In this document: piece after piece, positions 26,365 to 33,938 of the stretch
Layout: every line of letters starts with the position of its first letter
How positions within the stretch are numbered: the first letter of the stretch is position 1
NCBI GenBank assembly: GCA_022826485.1
Contig: JAJDUU010000028.1
Span: 1-64,000, forward strand
Length of the DNA stretch: 64,000 nt
Source: Chloroflexota bacterium
Lineage (GTDB): Bacteria; Chloroflexota; UBA11872
Direction of reading: 5' to 3'
Translations under genes and position numbers: made by a program
The notes under the pieces: model-generated
The model's database searches: none
The model's input: only the letters and a program-made list of their open reading frames with translations
What the model was told of the DNA's origin: nothing

Positions 26365-26462
26365 TCGCGGTCGCGCGGCGTATTGAGGCGGTTCCCATTG
26401 CCCACCGGCATCGCTGAGCCGGCTGCTCCCGGCCGCCGGCGCAGCGGTTTGGCTCGGCGCTG

Positions 26463-27206
26463 ATGGCCAAGCTGACCCTGGTGATCCCGGCGTACAACGA
26501 GGCGCAGCGGCTGGGCGGCACCCTCGACGCGGTGGCCGCCTACCTGTCGCAGGCCGGCATCGACGCCAACGTCATCGTGGTGGACGACGGCAGCACCGAC
26601 GGCACGGCCGACGTCGCCGCGCAGTACGCCGTGTCGGGTCACCCCGTGGATGTCATCACCCTGCCCGGTCAGCGAGGGAAGGGCGCGGCCGTGCGCGCGG
26701 GGATGCTGGCCGCGGACGCCGACGTCGTCGGATTCGTGGACGCGGACCTGTCCACGCCGCTCGATGAATTGCCCCGAGCGCTGGACGCCTTCGACCGTGG
26801 CCATGACGTCGTCATCGGTTCGCGCGCTCTGTCTCGCAGTCGACTCCTCCGCGCACAGTCCCCGGCCCGCCGCGTCAGCGCCTGGTTTTTCCGCGGGATT
26901 GCGCCGATCACTGCCGGGCTGCATGGCTTTCCAGATAGCCAGTGTGGGTTCAAGTTCTTCCGTCGGGATGTGGCGCAGGAGTTGTTCGCGGCAACCGTGG
27001 TCGAGCGCTGGGTGTTCGACGTTGAAGTGCTGCGGCTGGCCGTGCATCGGGGATACCGCGTGGCGCAGATCCCGGTTGCCTGGCGCGATCACCCCGGATC
27101 GCGCCTGCGGCTCACTCGGGTCGCCTTCGGTGTGTTGCGCGACCTGGTGCGCATTCGGCTCCGGTTTGCGCTGGGAAGGTATGGGGCGGCCCGGCGCGCC
27201 GCCTAG
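26463..27206 (+). CDS. Family 2 glycosyltransferase, polyprenyl-phosphate sugar synthase type
   Basis: A 247-residue GT-A enzyme like dolichyl-phosphate mannose/glucose synthases, which move a sugar from a nucleotide to a lipid phosphate at the membrane. Motifs: VIPAYNEAQRLGGTL (7-21), VVDDGSTDGT (39-48), QRGKGAAVRAGM (70-81), the metal-binding VDADLSTP (about 92-99), SQCGFKFFRRD (about 159-169) and ERWVFDVEVL. DADLSTP is the form common in glucosyl/mannosyl-phosphoryl-lipid synthases. No transmembrane tail is present. It starts 98 bases after herA and probably is separate from that operon. Confidence 0.9.
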   Translation: MAKLTLVIPAYNEAQRLGGTLDAVAAYLSQAGIDANVIVVDDGSTDGTADVAAQYAVSGHPVDVITLPGQRGKGAAVRAGMLAADADVVGFVDADLSTPLDELPRALDAFDRGHDVVIGSRALSRSRLLRAQSPARRVSAWFFRGIAPITAGLHGFPDSQCGFKFFRRDVAQELFAATVVERWVFDVEVLRLAVHRGYRVAQIPVAWRDHPGSRLRLTRVAFGVLRDLVRIRLRFALGRYGAARRAA

Positions 27207-27465
27207 AATGTCCCCGTCGCGGCGGCCGCGCGTAGACTAAGCGGCCTCACCCCATCGCGTGCGTCCCGAACGCCGTGCGCGCGCGCTACGGCAGGAGATC
27301 GCCCGTCGTGTGGCGGATTACGAGAAGAGTGGGCGTCGCCGGTGACACATCGAACCGAGTCTCGGCTTGGCCGGGCGGTGCGCGCCAGCATCCGAGCCGG
27401 ATGTGAGCCGGCGCTAGGCGTGTCCATGGTGACCGAGACGCCCGCCGGGCGGGTGATGATCCTCC

Positions 27466-28092
27466 GTGGCTGACTTCCGCGAAGCCCTGTCGGCCTTCCT
27501 GGAAGTCAGCCAGTACCTCGGGCTGGCCTTGTATGTGGGCATCGAAGAGGTCGGCGTTCCGTTTCCGGTCCCTGCCGACACCCTGCTGGTGCTCATGGGC
27601 TATCAGGTGTCCCGCGGCGAGGCGCACCCGCTGCTGGTGATGCTGGTGACCGTCGGATCCGCCACGGCCGGAGCGTCCATTCAATATTGGCTGGGACGCT
27701 ACTTCGGCACGCGGTTGATCAACCGGCTGCGGGGCATCTTTCGCCTCAGCCACGAACGCCAGGAGCGCATCGAGGTTTGGCTACGTCGCTACCAGTTCTG
27801 GGCGGTGATCTTGCTGCGCCTGGTCCCGGGTTTTCGCGTCATCTTGACGCTGGTTTGCGGCGTGTCGCGCGTTGATTTCCGGCTGTTCGTGCCGTCGGTT
27901 GCCATCTCGGCCACCATCTGGGCCTCGATATTCGTGGGTCTCGGCTGGGCGCTCGGCGACGAGTACGAGCTCTTGGTGGAAGCCATCGAGGAGAACGTGA
28001 GCATTGGGGTCGTCCTCGCGGTCGTCGCCGGCGTGGTGCTCCTGGCCATCGGGGTCTTTCGCCTGCGGCGGCGCATCTTCCATCGCACCTGA
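27466..28092 (+). CDS. DedA-family (VTT domain) membrane protein
   Basis: A 208-residue inner-membrane protein of the DedA/SNARE-associated family, some of which move phospholipids or undecaprenyl phosphate across the membrane. The family E-x(n)-PxP entry is visible as GIEEVGVPFPVPADTLL (about 25-41), then Gly-rich GASIQYWLGRYFG (about 68-80), and the conserved FWAVILLRLVPGFRVILTLVCGVSRVDFRLF block (about 110-141) with the R-x-VPG motif. A last helix (about 178-200) ends in a basic tail. GTG at 27466 is the likely start, though no good ribosome site is seen. Confidence 0.9.
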   Translation: MADFREALSAFLEVSQYLGLALYVGIEEVGVPFPVPADTLLVLMGYQVSRGEAHPLLVMLVTVGSATAGASIQYWLGRYFGTRLINRLRGIFRLSHERQERIEVWLRRYQFWAVILLRLVPGFRVILTLVCGVSRVDFRLFVPSVAISATIWASIFVGLGWALGDEYELLVEAIEENVSIGVVLAVVAGVVLLAIGVFRLRRRIFHRT

Positions 28093-28132
28093 TCCCGGCC
28101 CGCGGCAACTCGCCGCCAATCGGGCGTCCGGC

Positions 28133-28534
28133 TTAGGACTTCTCCCGCGCCTCCGGATGCATGCGAGCAGCAGCCCGTTTCGCCAGGCTCACCCACGACG
28201 ACGTGCCCTGGCCGCGCCAGTCCAGGTCGTCCTGCAGCTTCATCAGCCGGTCGACGCGCCCCAAGCGCTCCGCGCGCTCATAGATCCGCAGCCACACGCA
28301 GGGCATCGACGGGTCGGTTTCGCACATGCCGTGCATGTCGGTTCCGCCGCACGGCCCGTCCCGCAGCCCCTTCGGGCAGGCCATCGGACAGATGAACGCC
28401 GTGTCCTGCAGGATGCAGTGGCCGCACATCTGGCAGCCGAACAGCGGGCGCTTGACCGCGCGCTCGACGAGCGTCAACGCCTCCGTCGGGGCCTGGCGGA
28501 CGGCGCGCTTGATGACCGTTGACGTGATTGACAT
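28133..28534 (-). CDS. Stand-alone MTHFR C-terminal-like zinc/iron-sulfur domain protein
   Basis: A 133-residue Cys-rich protein. The block GCQMCGHCILQDTAFICP followed by MACPKGLRDGPCGG (about 33-64) and a Cys in DPSMPCVW is that of the MTHFR_C domain, which accompanies methylenetetrahydrofolate reductases of acetogens, Chloroflexota and others, and probably holds an Fe-S centre or zinc. The metF catalytic partner is not next to it in this window; its neighbours are a DedA gene and a LysM gene. It may serve an unlinked MetF, possibly with the UroD-like methyltransferase at 59735-60886. Confidence 0.85.
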   Translation of the reverse strand: MSITSTVIKRAVRQAPTEALTLVERAVKRPLFGCQMCGHCILQDTAFICPMACPKGLRDGPCGGTDMHGMCETDPSMPCVWLRIYERAERLGRVDRLMKLQDDLDWRGQGTSSWVSLAKRAAARMHPEAREKS

Positions 28535-28684
28535 GGCTGTGGCGGCGCGGGGTGGGCAGTGCTCGATTATAGATACCGACGCCCCAGGAGCAGCGGCCGA
28601 AGTTTTGCAGCACTCAGGCCGCGCGCCGTGCGCGTCTGTTCGATTGCCACGCGGACGCCCGAACGTAAAACGGGGCCGACGCGA

Positions 28685-29311
28685 CTAGGGCGATGGCCGC
28701 GGCGTCGGGGGCGTTATCTGTCGCTCCGGAATCTGGAGCGGTCGGCCAACGAAGAGCTGCGACGGGTCGGCGATTTCATTGAGATCGGCCAGATCCTCAA
28801 CCGTCACGCCGAGTTCCTGCGCGATGGCGAACAGCGTGTCGCCGGCCTTCACCACGTAGACCTCATCCTCGGAGCCCGTTGGCGCCGACGGGGTTACGCG
28901 CTCGTCGGGCTGCGGCAGCTCGAGCTTCTGCCCCGCGAAGATGTTGTTCGGGTCCAGGATGCCGTTCTTGGCAGCCAGGTCCTCGACGGTGACGTTGAAA
29001 CGCTCGGCGATCAGCGCCAGCGTGTCGCCGCTCTGCACGGTGTAGGACTGCGGCAGCGGTGTCGGCGTGGGGGTTGGGGCCCGCGTCGGCGTGGGCGTCG
29101 GCGAAGGGATCGGCGGCACCGCCGCGCCCGGGGACGCCGTGGGCGTTGCGGACTCGCCGCCGAAAACCGGAAGGCTGTCGGAAGCCTGCGTCACCAGGAC
29201 CACCGCCACGACGGCGAAAATGGCGAGGCCAAGGGCTCCGAAGATCAACTCACGGCGTGCATCGGTCACGCGCGCCACTCTCCCGGCTGACGGCTCATCC
29301 CCGTTGCCCAT
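28685..29311 (-). CDS. Membrane-anchored protein with two LysM domains
   Basis: A 208-residue protein: short cytosolic start, one transmembrane helix (about 22-41, LIFGALGLAIFAVVAVVLV), then a Pro/Thr linker made of PTP repeats (about 62-87), and two LysM peptidoglycan-binding domains, YTVQSGDTLALIAERFNVTVEDLAA (about 90-114) and a second from YVVKAGDTLFAIAQELGV (about 152). No enzymatic domain is attached, so it may be a wall anchor or spore/envelope structural protein. The LysM domains start YTVQSGDTL/YVVKAGDTL, the standard form. Confidence 0.92.
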   Translation of the reverse strand: MGNGDEPSAGRVARVTDARRELIFGALGLAIFAVVAVVLVTQASDSLPVFGGESATPTASPGAAVPPIPSPTPTPTRAPTPTPTPLPQSYTVQSGDTLALIAERFNVTVEDLAAKNGILDPNNIFAGQKLELPQPDERVTPSAPTGSEDEVYVVKAGDTLFAIAQELGVTVEDLADLNEIADPSQLFVGRPLQIPERQITPPTPRPSP

Positions 29312-29406
29312 CCGCAGCGGGATGGCGGCGCGGAGTCTCGCTCGCGGTGTCGCCGAGTATAGCGGCGGGTGACCTTGCGCTTCCGGCCGGCGCTATGATC
29401 GGCGGC

Positions 29407-30144
29407 ATGCAAGCGCTGATCCTCGCCGCCGGCTGGGCCACTCGCATGGGTGATCTCGCCCGCGCCACGCCCAAGCACCTATTGCCCATCGGCTCGCGGT
29501 GCAGCCTGGACTTTGCGGTCGAGCGTCTGGCCGCGATCGACGACATGCAGCAGATCCACGTGATCACCCACGATGCCTTTTTTCCCCAGTTCGTCGACTG
29601 GGCCGCGGCGCATGAGCTGGCCCCGCGCCTGACGCTGCACAACGATCAGACCACCAGCGAAGCCACCAAGCTGGGCTCCATCGGCGACATCAAGTATTTC
29701 CTGGATACCGCACACCCCGACGACGACCTCGTGATCGTGCTCGGCGACAACGTGTTCGACTTCGACCTGCGGCCGCTGGCGACGCGAGCCGTAAGCAACA
29801 TCGTGGTGGGCCTCTACGACGTCCAGTCACTTGAGTTGGCGACGCGCTACGGCATCGTCGAGCTGGACGACGCTGATCGGATCGTCTCGTTCGTCGAGAA
29901 GCCGCCGGTTCCCCGGTCCACCCTGGCCGCGACCGGCATCTACGGCTTCCCGCGCGCCAACCTGGCCGATTTCGACGCCTACCTGAACGACGGGGGCAGC
30001 CCCGACAAGTTCGGGTCGGTCATGGAGTGGCTCCACACCCGCCGCACGGTGCTCGGCCAGGTGTTCCACGGGCGCTGGTTCGACATCGGCAGCCCCGACG
30101 AATACGAGCGCGTCAATCGCGAATTCGGCGGCGACCCGGGCTGA
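29407..30144 (+). CDS. Sugar-1-phosphate nucleotidyltransferase
   Basis: A 245-residue enzyme of the NTP-transferase family that couples a sugar-1-phosphate to an NTP, giving NDP-sugar for glycan synthesis. MQALILAAGWATRM(G) and PKHLLPIG (about 22-29) form the nucleotide-binding loop; LGDNVFDFDL (about 115-124) holds the metal Asp; FVEKP (about 161-165) and GIYGF follow; the end is GRWFDIGSPDEYERVN, typical of glucose-1-phosphate thymidylyltransferase-like proteins. The trinucleotide choice (dTTP, UTP, GTP) is not clear. ATG at 29407 is preferred, since it starts right at the family motif; ATG at 29395 would add four residues. Confidence 0.88.
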   Translation: MQALILAAGWATRMGDLARATPKHLLPIGSRCSLDFAVERLAAIDDMQQIHVITHDAFFPQFVDWAAAHELAPRLTLHNDQTTSEATKLGSIGDIKYFLDTAHPDDDLVIVLGDNVFDFDLRPLATRAVSNIVVGLYDVQSLELATRYGIVELDDADRIVSFVEKPPVPRSTLAATGIYGFPRANLADFDAYLNDGGSPDKFGSVMEWLHTRRTVLGQVFHGRWFDIGSPDEYERVNREFGGDPG

Positions 30145-30154
30145 GCGCTCACGG

Positions 30155-30235
<81 letters not shown>

Positions 30236-30274
30236 GGGGACGACTTTCAGAGTAACGGCCACGACTTCGATTCC

Positions 30275-30409
30275 GTGTAGGGGCGGCCCTCGTGGCCGCC
30301 CATCCGTCATTCCGGCGAAGAGCCTGCCCCGTACGCGATACGGGGCCGGAATCCAGTCCGGTCGATGCAGAAGGCCCACCGCATGTCGGGGCGGCCCTCG
30401 TGGCCGCCC
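30275..30409. repeat. Cluster of palindromic repeats between tRNA-Leu and the dioxygenase gene
   Basis: Contains GTAGGGGCGGCCCTCGTGG / GGGGCGGCCCTCGTGGCC hairpins (30277-30300, 30386-30409) and between them the complete composite repeat 30301-30361. In the composite, CGTCATTCCGGCGAA and CGGAATCCA are separated by a complete GCCCCGTA-CGCGA-TACGGGGC hairpin. Confidence 0.9.
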
Positions 30410-30418
30410 GTCAGCTCC

Positions 30419-31648
30419 CTACGCCGCGTGCTCCCAGCTGGCGATGAACTCGTCCACGGTGATGCCGCGCCGCATCCGCTCCAGGGAATAGGGAATCGGT
30501 CCCGACTGGTAGCCGGGCACGTAATCCTCGCCCTCGGGATCCAGGAGATGGTCCTCGAGCGCGCCGAATCGATGCCAGATCGTGTCGGCTTCGGCCTTGG
30601 TGAACCGTTCCGCAAACGGCGGTCCCCAGTTGAGCGAGATGCCGTGGCTTGACTCCGCGCGACGGCGGAACTCGGGCGGCAGGCTCGCCCAGTCCGGCCG
30701 CTTGAGGTTGTGGATGTGCATGGCGGCCTTGCAGAGCCAGATCGTCAGTTGCAGCTTGCTGGCCGCTCCCGCGCCGGGCCGCAGCGCCTCCAGCGCCTCG
30801 GTGTAGGCGCCCGCATCGCCGTCCAGCACCCCCCGCAGCGCGCGCTCGGTCTCGTCCTGCAACCTGGCTGTGCGCGCGGCCCACCGCTCGAACCACCCGC
30901 GCGCCTCCGCCGACAGATGCCGCGTGAACTCCAGGTCCTCCCAGTGGGGATAGATCGTGTGACCGCCGTGCAGGGTGCGGCGCTTGGGCTCGCTCATGTA
31001 GCGGCTGCCCCAGTGGATCAGGTAGTTGACGTAGACCAACACGTCGCCCGCGCGCAAATGGACCTGCTCGCCGCCGGGAATCGGTACCCGGGCGTTGTCC
31101 AGCAGGCTGCGATTCTCGGCCTCGGTGTTGATCCGCGTGTGGCTGCCGGGAACGATCCAAAACACGCTGTCGTCGTACAGCGGAATGTTCCACTGCATGT
31201 AGTTGGGCCCGTCTTCGACCAGGCTGTCCTGCATCGACTGCATCGGCCCCATGTCGATCGGGTGGATGTCGCGGTGCCACGGCGCCGGTCCGTAGTCGAA
31301 GGTGGGGTTGCACATCATCTGCATCGCGCTGATCCCGGCGTGCTCGTCGTCCAACAGCTCCGCGGCCAGACCGCGAATCGGCTCCGAAGCCCAGATCTCG
31401 ACCGCCTCGGCCGTATCCGCGTCGATGAACGTTTCGGTGTTGCTCAGCCGCGGTTGCATCGCGCTGTCCCAGAGACCGCCCGGCGGGTCGTCGGGCCCGC
31501 GCTCGCGCCGCCAAACCGCTCGCTGACGATCGAGCAGCGTCTCGAAGGTCACGCGCAGCGACGCCAACTGGTCCTCTGGAATCACGTCGCGCTTGACCAG
31601 ATACCCATCGCGCATCAGCTGCGCGCGATTGCTGGACGACATAGCCAT
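30419..31648 (-). CDS. Phytanoyl-CoA dioxygenase (PhyH) family protein
   Basis: A 409-residue non-heme Fe(II)/2-oxoglutarate oxygenase. The His-x-Asp pair is in APWHRDIHPIDMGP (about 122-135), and the distal His and the 2-oxoglutarate Arg are in NYLIHWGSRYMSEPKRRTLH (about 208-227). PhyH proteins hydroxylate small lipids, phosphonates, ectoine or natural products; the substrate here is unknown. ATG at 31648 has GGGGAGT 4-8 bases upstream; ATG at 31642 is an alternative. It is a single gene flanked by repeat clusters on both sides. Confidence 0.9.
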   Translation of the reverse strand: MAMSSSNRAQLMRDGYLVKRDVIPEDQLASLRVTFETLLDRQRAVWRRERGPDDPPGGLWDSAMQPRLSNTETFIDADTAEAVEIWASEPIRGLAAELLDDEHAGISAMQMMCNPTFDYGPAPWHRDIHPIDMGPMQSMQDSLVEDGPNYMQWNIPLYDDSVFWIVPGSHTRINTEAENRSLLDNARVPIPGGEQVHLRAGDVLVYVNYLIHWGSRYMSEPKRRTLHGGHTIYPHWEDLEFTRHLSAEARGWFERWAARTARLQDETERALRGVLDGDAGAYTEALEALRPGAGAASKLQLTIWLCKAAMHIHNLKRPDWASLPPEFRRRAESSHGISLNWGPPFAERFTKAEADTIWHRFGALEDHLLDPEGEDYVPGYQSGPIPYSLERMRRGITVDEFIASWEHAA

Positions 31649-31949
31649 CACTCCCCAGCAGCGCCAAGACTGGCCCCATCGTGGCACCCAGATGCAGTCC
31701 GGGCCAGCCGGTCCGCCGCAGACGGATAGCCCCTCGGCCCTAGGCGCCTTGCGTTCCGCACTCCGTCAGTCACTCCGATGAGTCGCCTGCCCCCGTCCGT
31801 CACTCCGGCGAAGAGCCTGCCCCGGACTTGATCCGGGGCCGGAATCCAGTCGGTGTCCGCTCTCCGCCGCCGGGATGAACATTCCGGGTAGGGGCAGGCC
31901 TTGTGCCTGCCCTTCGGCTCTTGGCTGGCGCCTCCACCCGGCGATCGCG
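31649..31949. other. Spacer with repeats between the dioxygenase and VapC genes
   Basis: No gene seen. 31795-31850 is a composite repeat whose inner hairpin reads GCCCCGGACTTGATCCGGGGC, a different hairpin in the same position as in 30301-30361. 31889-31918 is a GTAGGGGCAGGCCTTGTGC palindrome. Confidence 0.8.
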
Positions 31950-32336
31950 TCAGTCTCGAATCAGCCGCACCTCGGCATCCACGTCGAGCTCAGCCCAGGC
32001 CCGATCCGCCGTCACCGCCGGCAGCCCTCGCCGCGCGGCCAATTCCAGACAGGCCCGGTCGCCAAGCGAAAGGCCTCGGCGGCGAGTGGCGAGACGGGTG
32101 GCGGCGGTGGCAATGGCCTGCTCCTCGTCGAAAGGCACGATGTCCAAGTACAGGTGGGCGATGGAGCGTTCGACTTCGGTGAGCGACAGGCCAAGATCGA
32201 CGAGCCGGGCGGCGGTCTCGGCGACGTTCACCGCCGAGGCCAGCGCATCGCCGCGATAGCCGTCCACAATCTCTCCACCGGGCTCACCGCGCACGAACGC
32301 CACCATCGCCGACGCATCCAGCACGGCACGGCTCAC
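31950..32336 (-). CDS. vapC: PIN-domain toxin VapC
   Basis: A 128-residue PIN-fold RNase typical of VapC toxins that cut tRNA or rRNA. Acidic residues of the active site are visible: Asp7 in VLDASAM, Glu in NVAETAARL (about 38-41), Asp in LSLGDRACLELA (about 90-95), and a late Asp in TADRAW (about 109). It starts at 32336, 4 bases inside the preceding vapB gene, an ATGA overlap that couples toxin to antitoxin. Confidence 0.93.
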   Translation of the reverse strand: MSRAVLDASAMVAFVRGEPGGEIVDGYRGDALASAVNVAETAARLVDLGLSLTEVERSIAHLYLDIVPFDEEQAIATAATRLATRRRGLSLGDRACLELAARRGLPAVTADRAWAELDVDAEVRLIRD

Positions 32337-32830
32337 ATGGACTCCTCGGCGGCGGCCTCACGGCGGCGCTCTTTGATCAGCTCGTCCACCAGGCTCACAC
32401 CCTCGGGCACATAACGGGCGATCATTTCACGAATTCGACGGGTTTCGGTCGCGTCGCTGACGATGTGAAGGTCCTCGCCCTCCAACCGCATGATCACGGC
32501 GTCGCCTTCCCTGATGCCGAGGGACGCGCGGAATGCCGCCGGGATCACCACCCGCCCGCCGGGACCGATCGTGGCTCGAACTTGCTCCGGCGCCGGATCC
32601 GCGGCTGTCGCGGCTTCGTCCCGCACAGGTCGGCTCAACTGGGTTTCCATATGGCCCGACTGCACCAGCACATTGCGCACATGCTGGTAGCGGATGCCGA
32701 GGCTTCGGGCGATCTCGGACCGGCTGTAGCCCGCGCGAAACAGCGCACGGATCTTGTCGGACTTGGTCGTCAGGCCGACAACGACCTGCTCCGCGGGCTG
32801 TCTATCGTAGTCATAGGTGTGCGTTGCCAT
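32333..32830 (-). CDS. vapB: VapB-like antitoxin with HTH and AbrB-like domains
   Basis: A 165-residue protein built of two DNA-binding-type parts. Residues about 22-58 form a helix-turn-helix (KSDKIRALFRAGYSRSEIARSLGI then YQHVRNVL), and residues about 83-125 a SpoVT-AbrB swapped hairpin (ATIGPGGRVVIPAAFRASLGI, AVIMRLEGEDLHIV). A C-terminal helical tail of about 35 residues should wrap the toxin. Most VapB proteins have only the AbrB or a ribbon-helix-helix part, so the extra HTH is unusual; it could set the operator. ATG at 32830 with CTGGAGC upstream is chosen over TTG at 32836. Confidence 0.85.
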   Translation of the reverse strand: MATHTYDYDRQPAEQVVVGLTTKSDKIRALFRAGYSRSEIARSLGIRYQHVRNVLVQSGHMETQLSRPVRDEAATAADPAPEQVRATIGPGGRVVIPAAFRASLGIREGDAVIMRLEGEDLHIVSDATETRRIREMIARYVPEGVSLVDELIKERRREAAAEESM

Positions 32831-33009
32831 TGGCAAAGCTCCAGAATTTGGATGTAACAGTTAGACTGTCATATGAACCTATCTCTGTCAAACAAACAGT
32901 TTGCTTGCATTGCTCGATCGTCGCGGCATCCAGCCTCGGGCAACACGAGTCAGCGCCGACGGATGTCGATCACGACTGCTGCCCCCGCGCTCGGCTAGCC
33001 TGGAACAAG

Positions 33010-33729
33010 ATGCATGATCGGCCCCCGCCGCTTCCGGCCAGCTTGCGAAACCACTACCAGTGGCTGCTCGCACGATCCGACGCGCCGCCCTCGCGCTTGC
33101 TCGACATCGGCGCGGGGCAGGGGCGGCTGCTGAGCCTGGCCGGCGAGGCTGTGCGCGAGCGGCTCGTGGGAATCGACCCCAAGAGACCCGGCGAACGCGC
33201 CGATTCTCGAATCGCGCGCGTGATCGGCGATGGCCAAAGGCTCCCCTTCGCCGGCAACTCGTTCGACTTCGTGGTCGAAACAGAGACCCTCGAGTGGGTC
33301 CGCGACCCTGTGTCGCTGCTCCGCGAGGCCGCGCGCGTCTGCTCGCCTGACGGCCTCGTCGTGACGGACGACACCGACTGGGACACCCTGGTGTTCGCCG
33401 CCGGCGACGCGAAGCTGGGCCGCCGCATCCTCCGCGCGTTCTGCGACTCGGGACCAAATGGCTGGATCGGCCGCATGGCCCCGTCGCTCATGCGCCGCGC
33501 CGGCCTGCGCGCCATAGAGGTCCACGTCCGCGTGATCGCAGAACAGGAATTCAAGCCCGGCGCCCTCAGCTTCTGGCAGGTCCAGGTCATCGACGAGTGG
33601 CTGCGAGCCAAAGCCCTCGTAACCACCCAAGAACTCAACGACTGGCGCGCCGACCTCCACCAAGCCGCCGACTGCGGCGACTACCTCTTCAGCGCCAACC
33701 GCTACGTCTGCGTCGGCCGGCCCGCGTAG
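33010..33729 (+). CDS. Class I SAM-dependent methyltransferase
   Basis: A 239-residue Rossmann-fold methyltransferase. Motif I is LLDIGAGQGRLL (about 28-39), the acidic end of strand two is GIDP (about 52-55), motif II-like RVIGDGQRLPFAGNSFDFVVE (about 69-89), and EAARVCSPDGLVV (about 105-117). This is the UbiE/Methyltransf_11 pattern of small-molecule methyltransferases, not the DPPY/NPPY pattern of DNA methylases. Its frame stays open upstream to 32533, but that sequence is not protein-like. It stands between VapBC and McrBC; whether it serves either is unknown. Confidence 0.85.
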   Translation: MHDRPPPLPASLRNHYQWLLARSDAPPSRLLDIGAGQGRLLSLAGEAVRERLVGIDPKRPGERADSRIARVIGDGQRLPFAGNSFDFVVETETLEWVRDPVSLLREAARVCSPDGLVVTDDTDWDTLVFAAGDAKLGRRILRAFCDSGPNGWIGRMAPSLMRRAGLRAIEVHVRVIAEQEFKPGALSFWQVQVIDEWLRAKALVTTQELNDWRADLHQAADCGDYLFSANRYVCVGRPA

Positions 33730-33770
33730 ATCAAGGGATTGTTTGGCCGAGTCGATGGACGCCTACCCAA

Positions 33771-33834
33771 TCCGTTCGCCCCCGTATCGCGTACGGGGCA
33801 GGCTCTGAGCTTGTCGAAGGGTCCGCCGAACGGA
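33771..33834. repeat. Nested palindromic repeat
   Basis: Outer arms TCCGTTCG (33771-33778) and CGAACGGA (33827-33834) enclose a CCCGTA-TCGCG-TACGGG hairpin, GCAGGCTCT and GAGCTTGTCGAAG. These same modules occur separately at 161-200, 1058-1096 and 30301-30361. It ends the methyltransferase gene region and faces mcrC. Confidence 0.85.
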
Positions 33835-33938
33835 TTGGGGCACGCGGATACCTACGCATAGGTGCTCGTTTGGAGTTCCCCAAGGGTCATCCGGCAAACT
33901 GCTCGCCCGGACGCACCACTCAACCGGTTCGGCCCTCT

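Noticed and set aside
27259-27345. 28-residue frame ending RRVADYEKSGRRR
   Set aside because: Too short and without a ribosome site; could be a small peptide, but nothing supports it.
29059-29406. Upstream extension of the nucleotidyltransferase
   Set aside because: Antisense to the LysM gene; the family starts at MQALILAAG.
32533-33009. Upstream extension of the methyltransferase
   Set aside because: Lies antisense to vapB and has no methyltransferase-like sequence before residue Met at 33010.
33010-33729. DNA modification methylase of the McrBC island
   Set aside because: Motif I is present, but no NPPY/DPPY catalytic motif; pattern is that of small-molecule methyltransferases.
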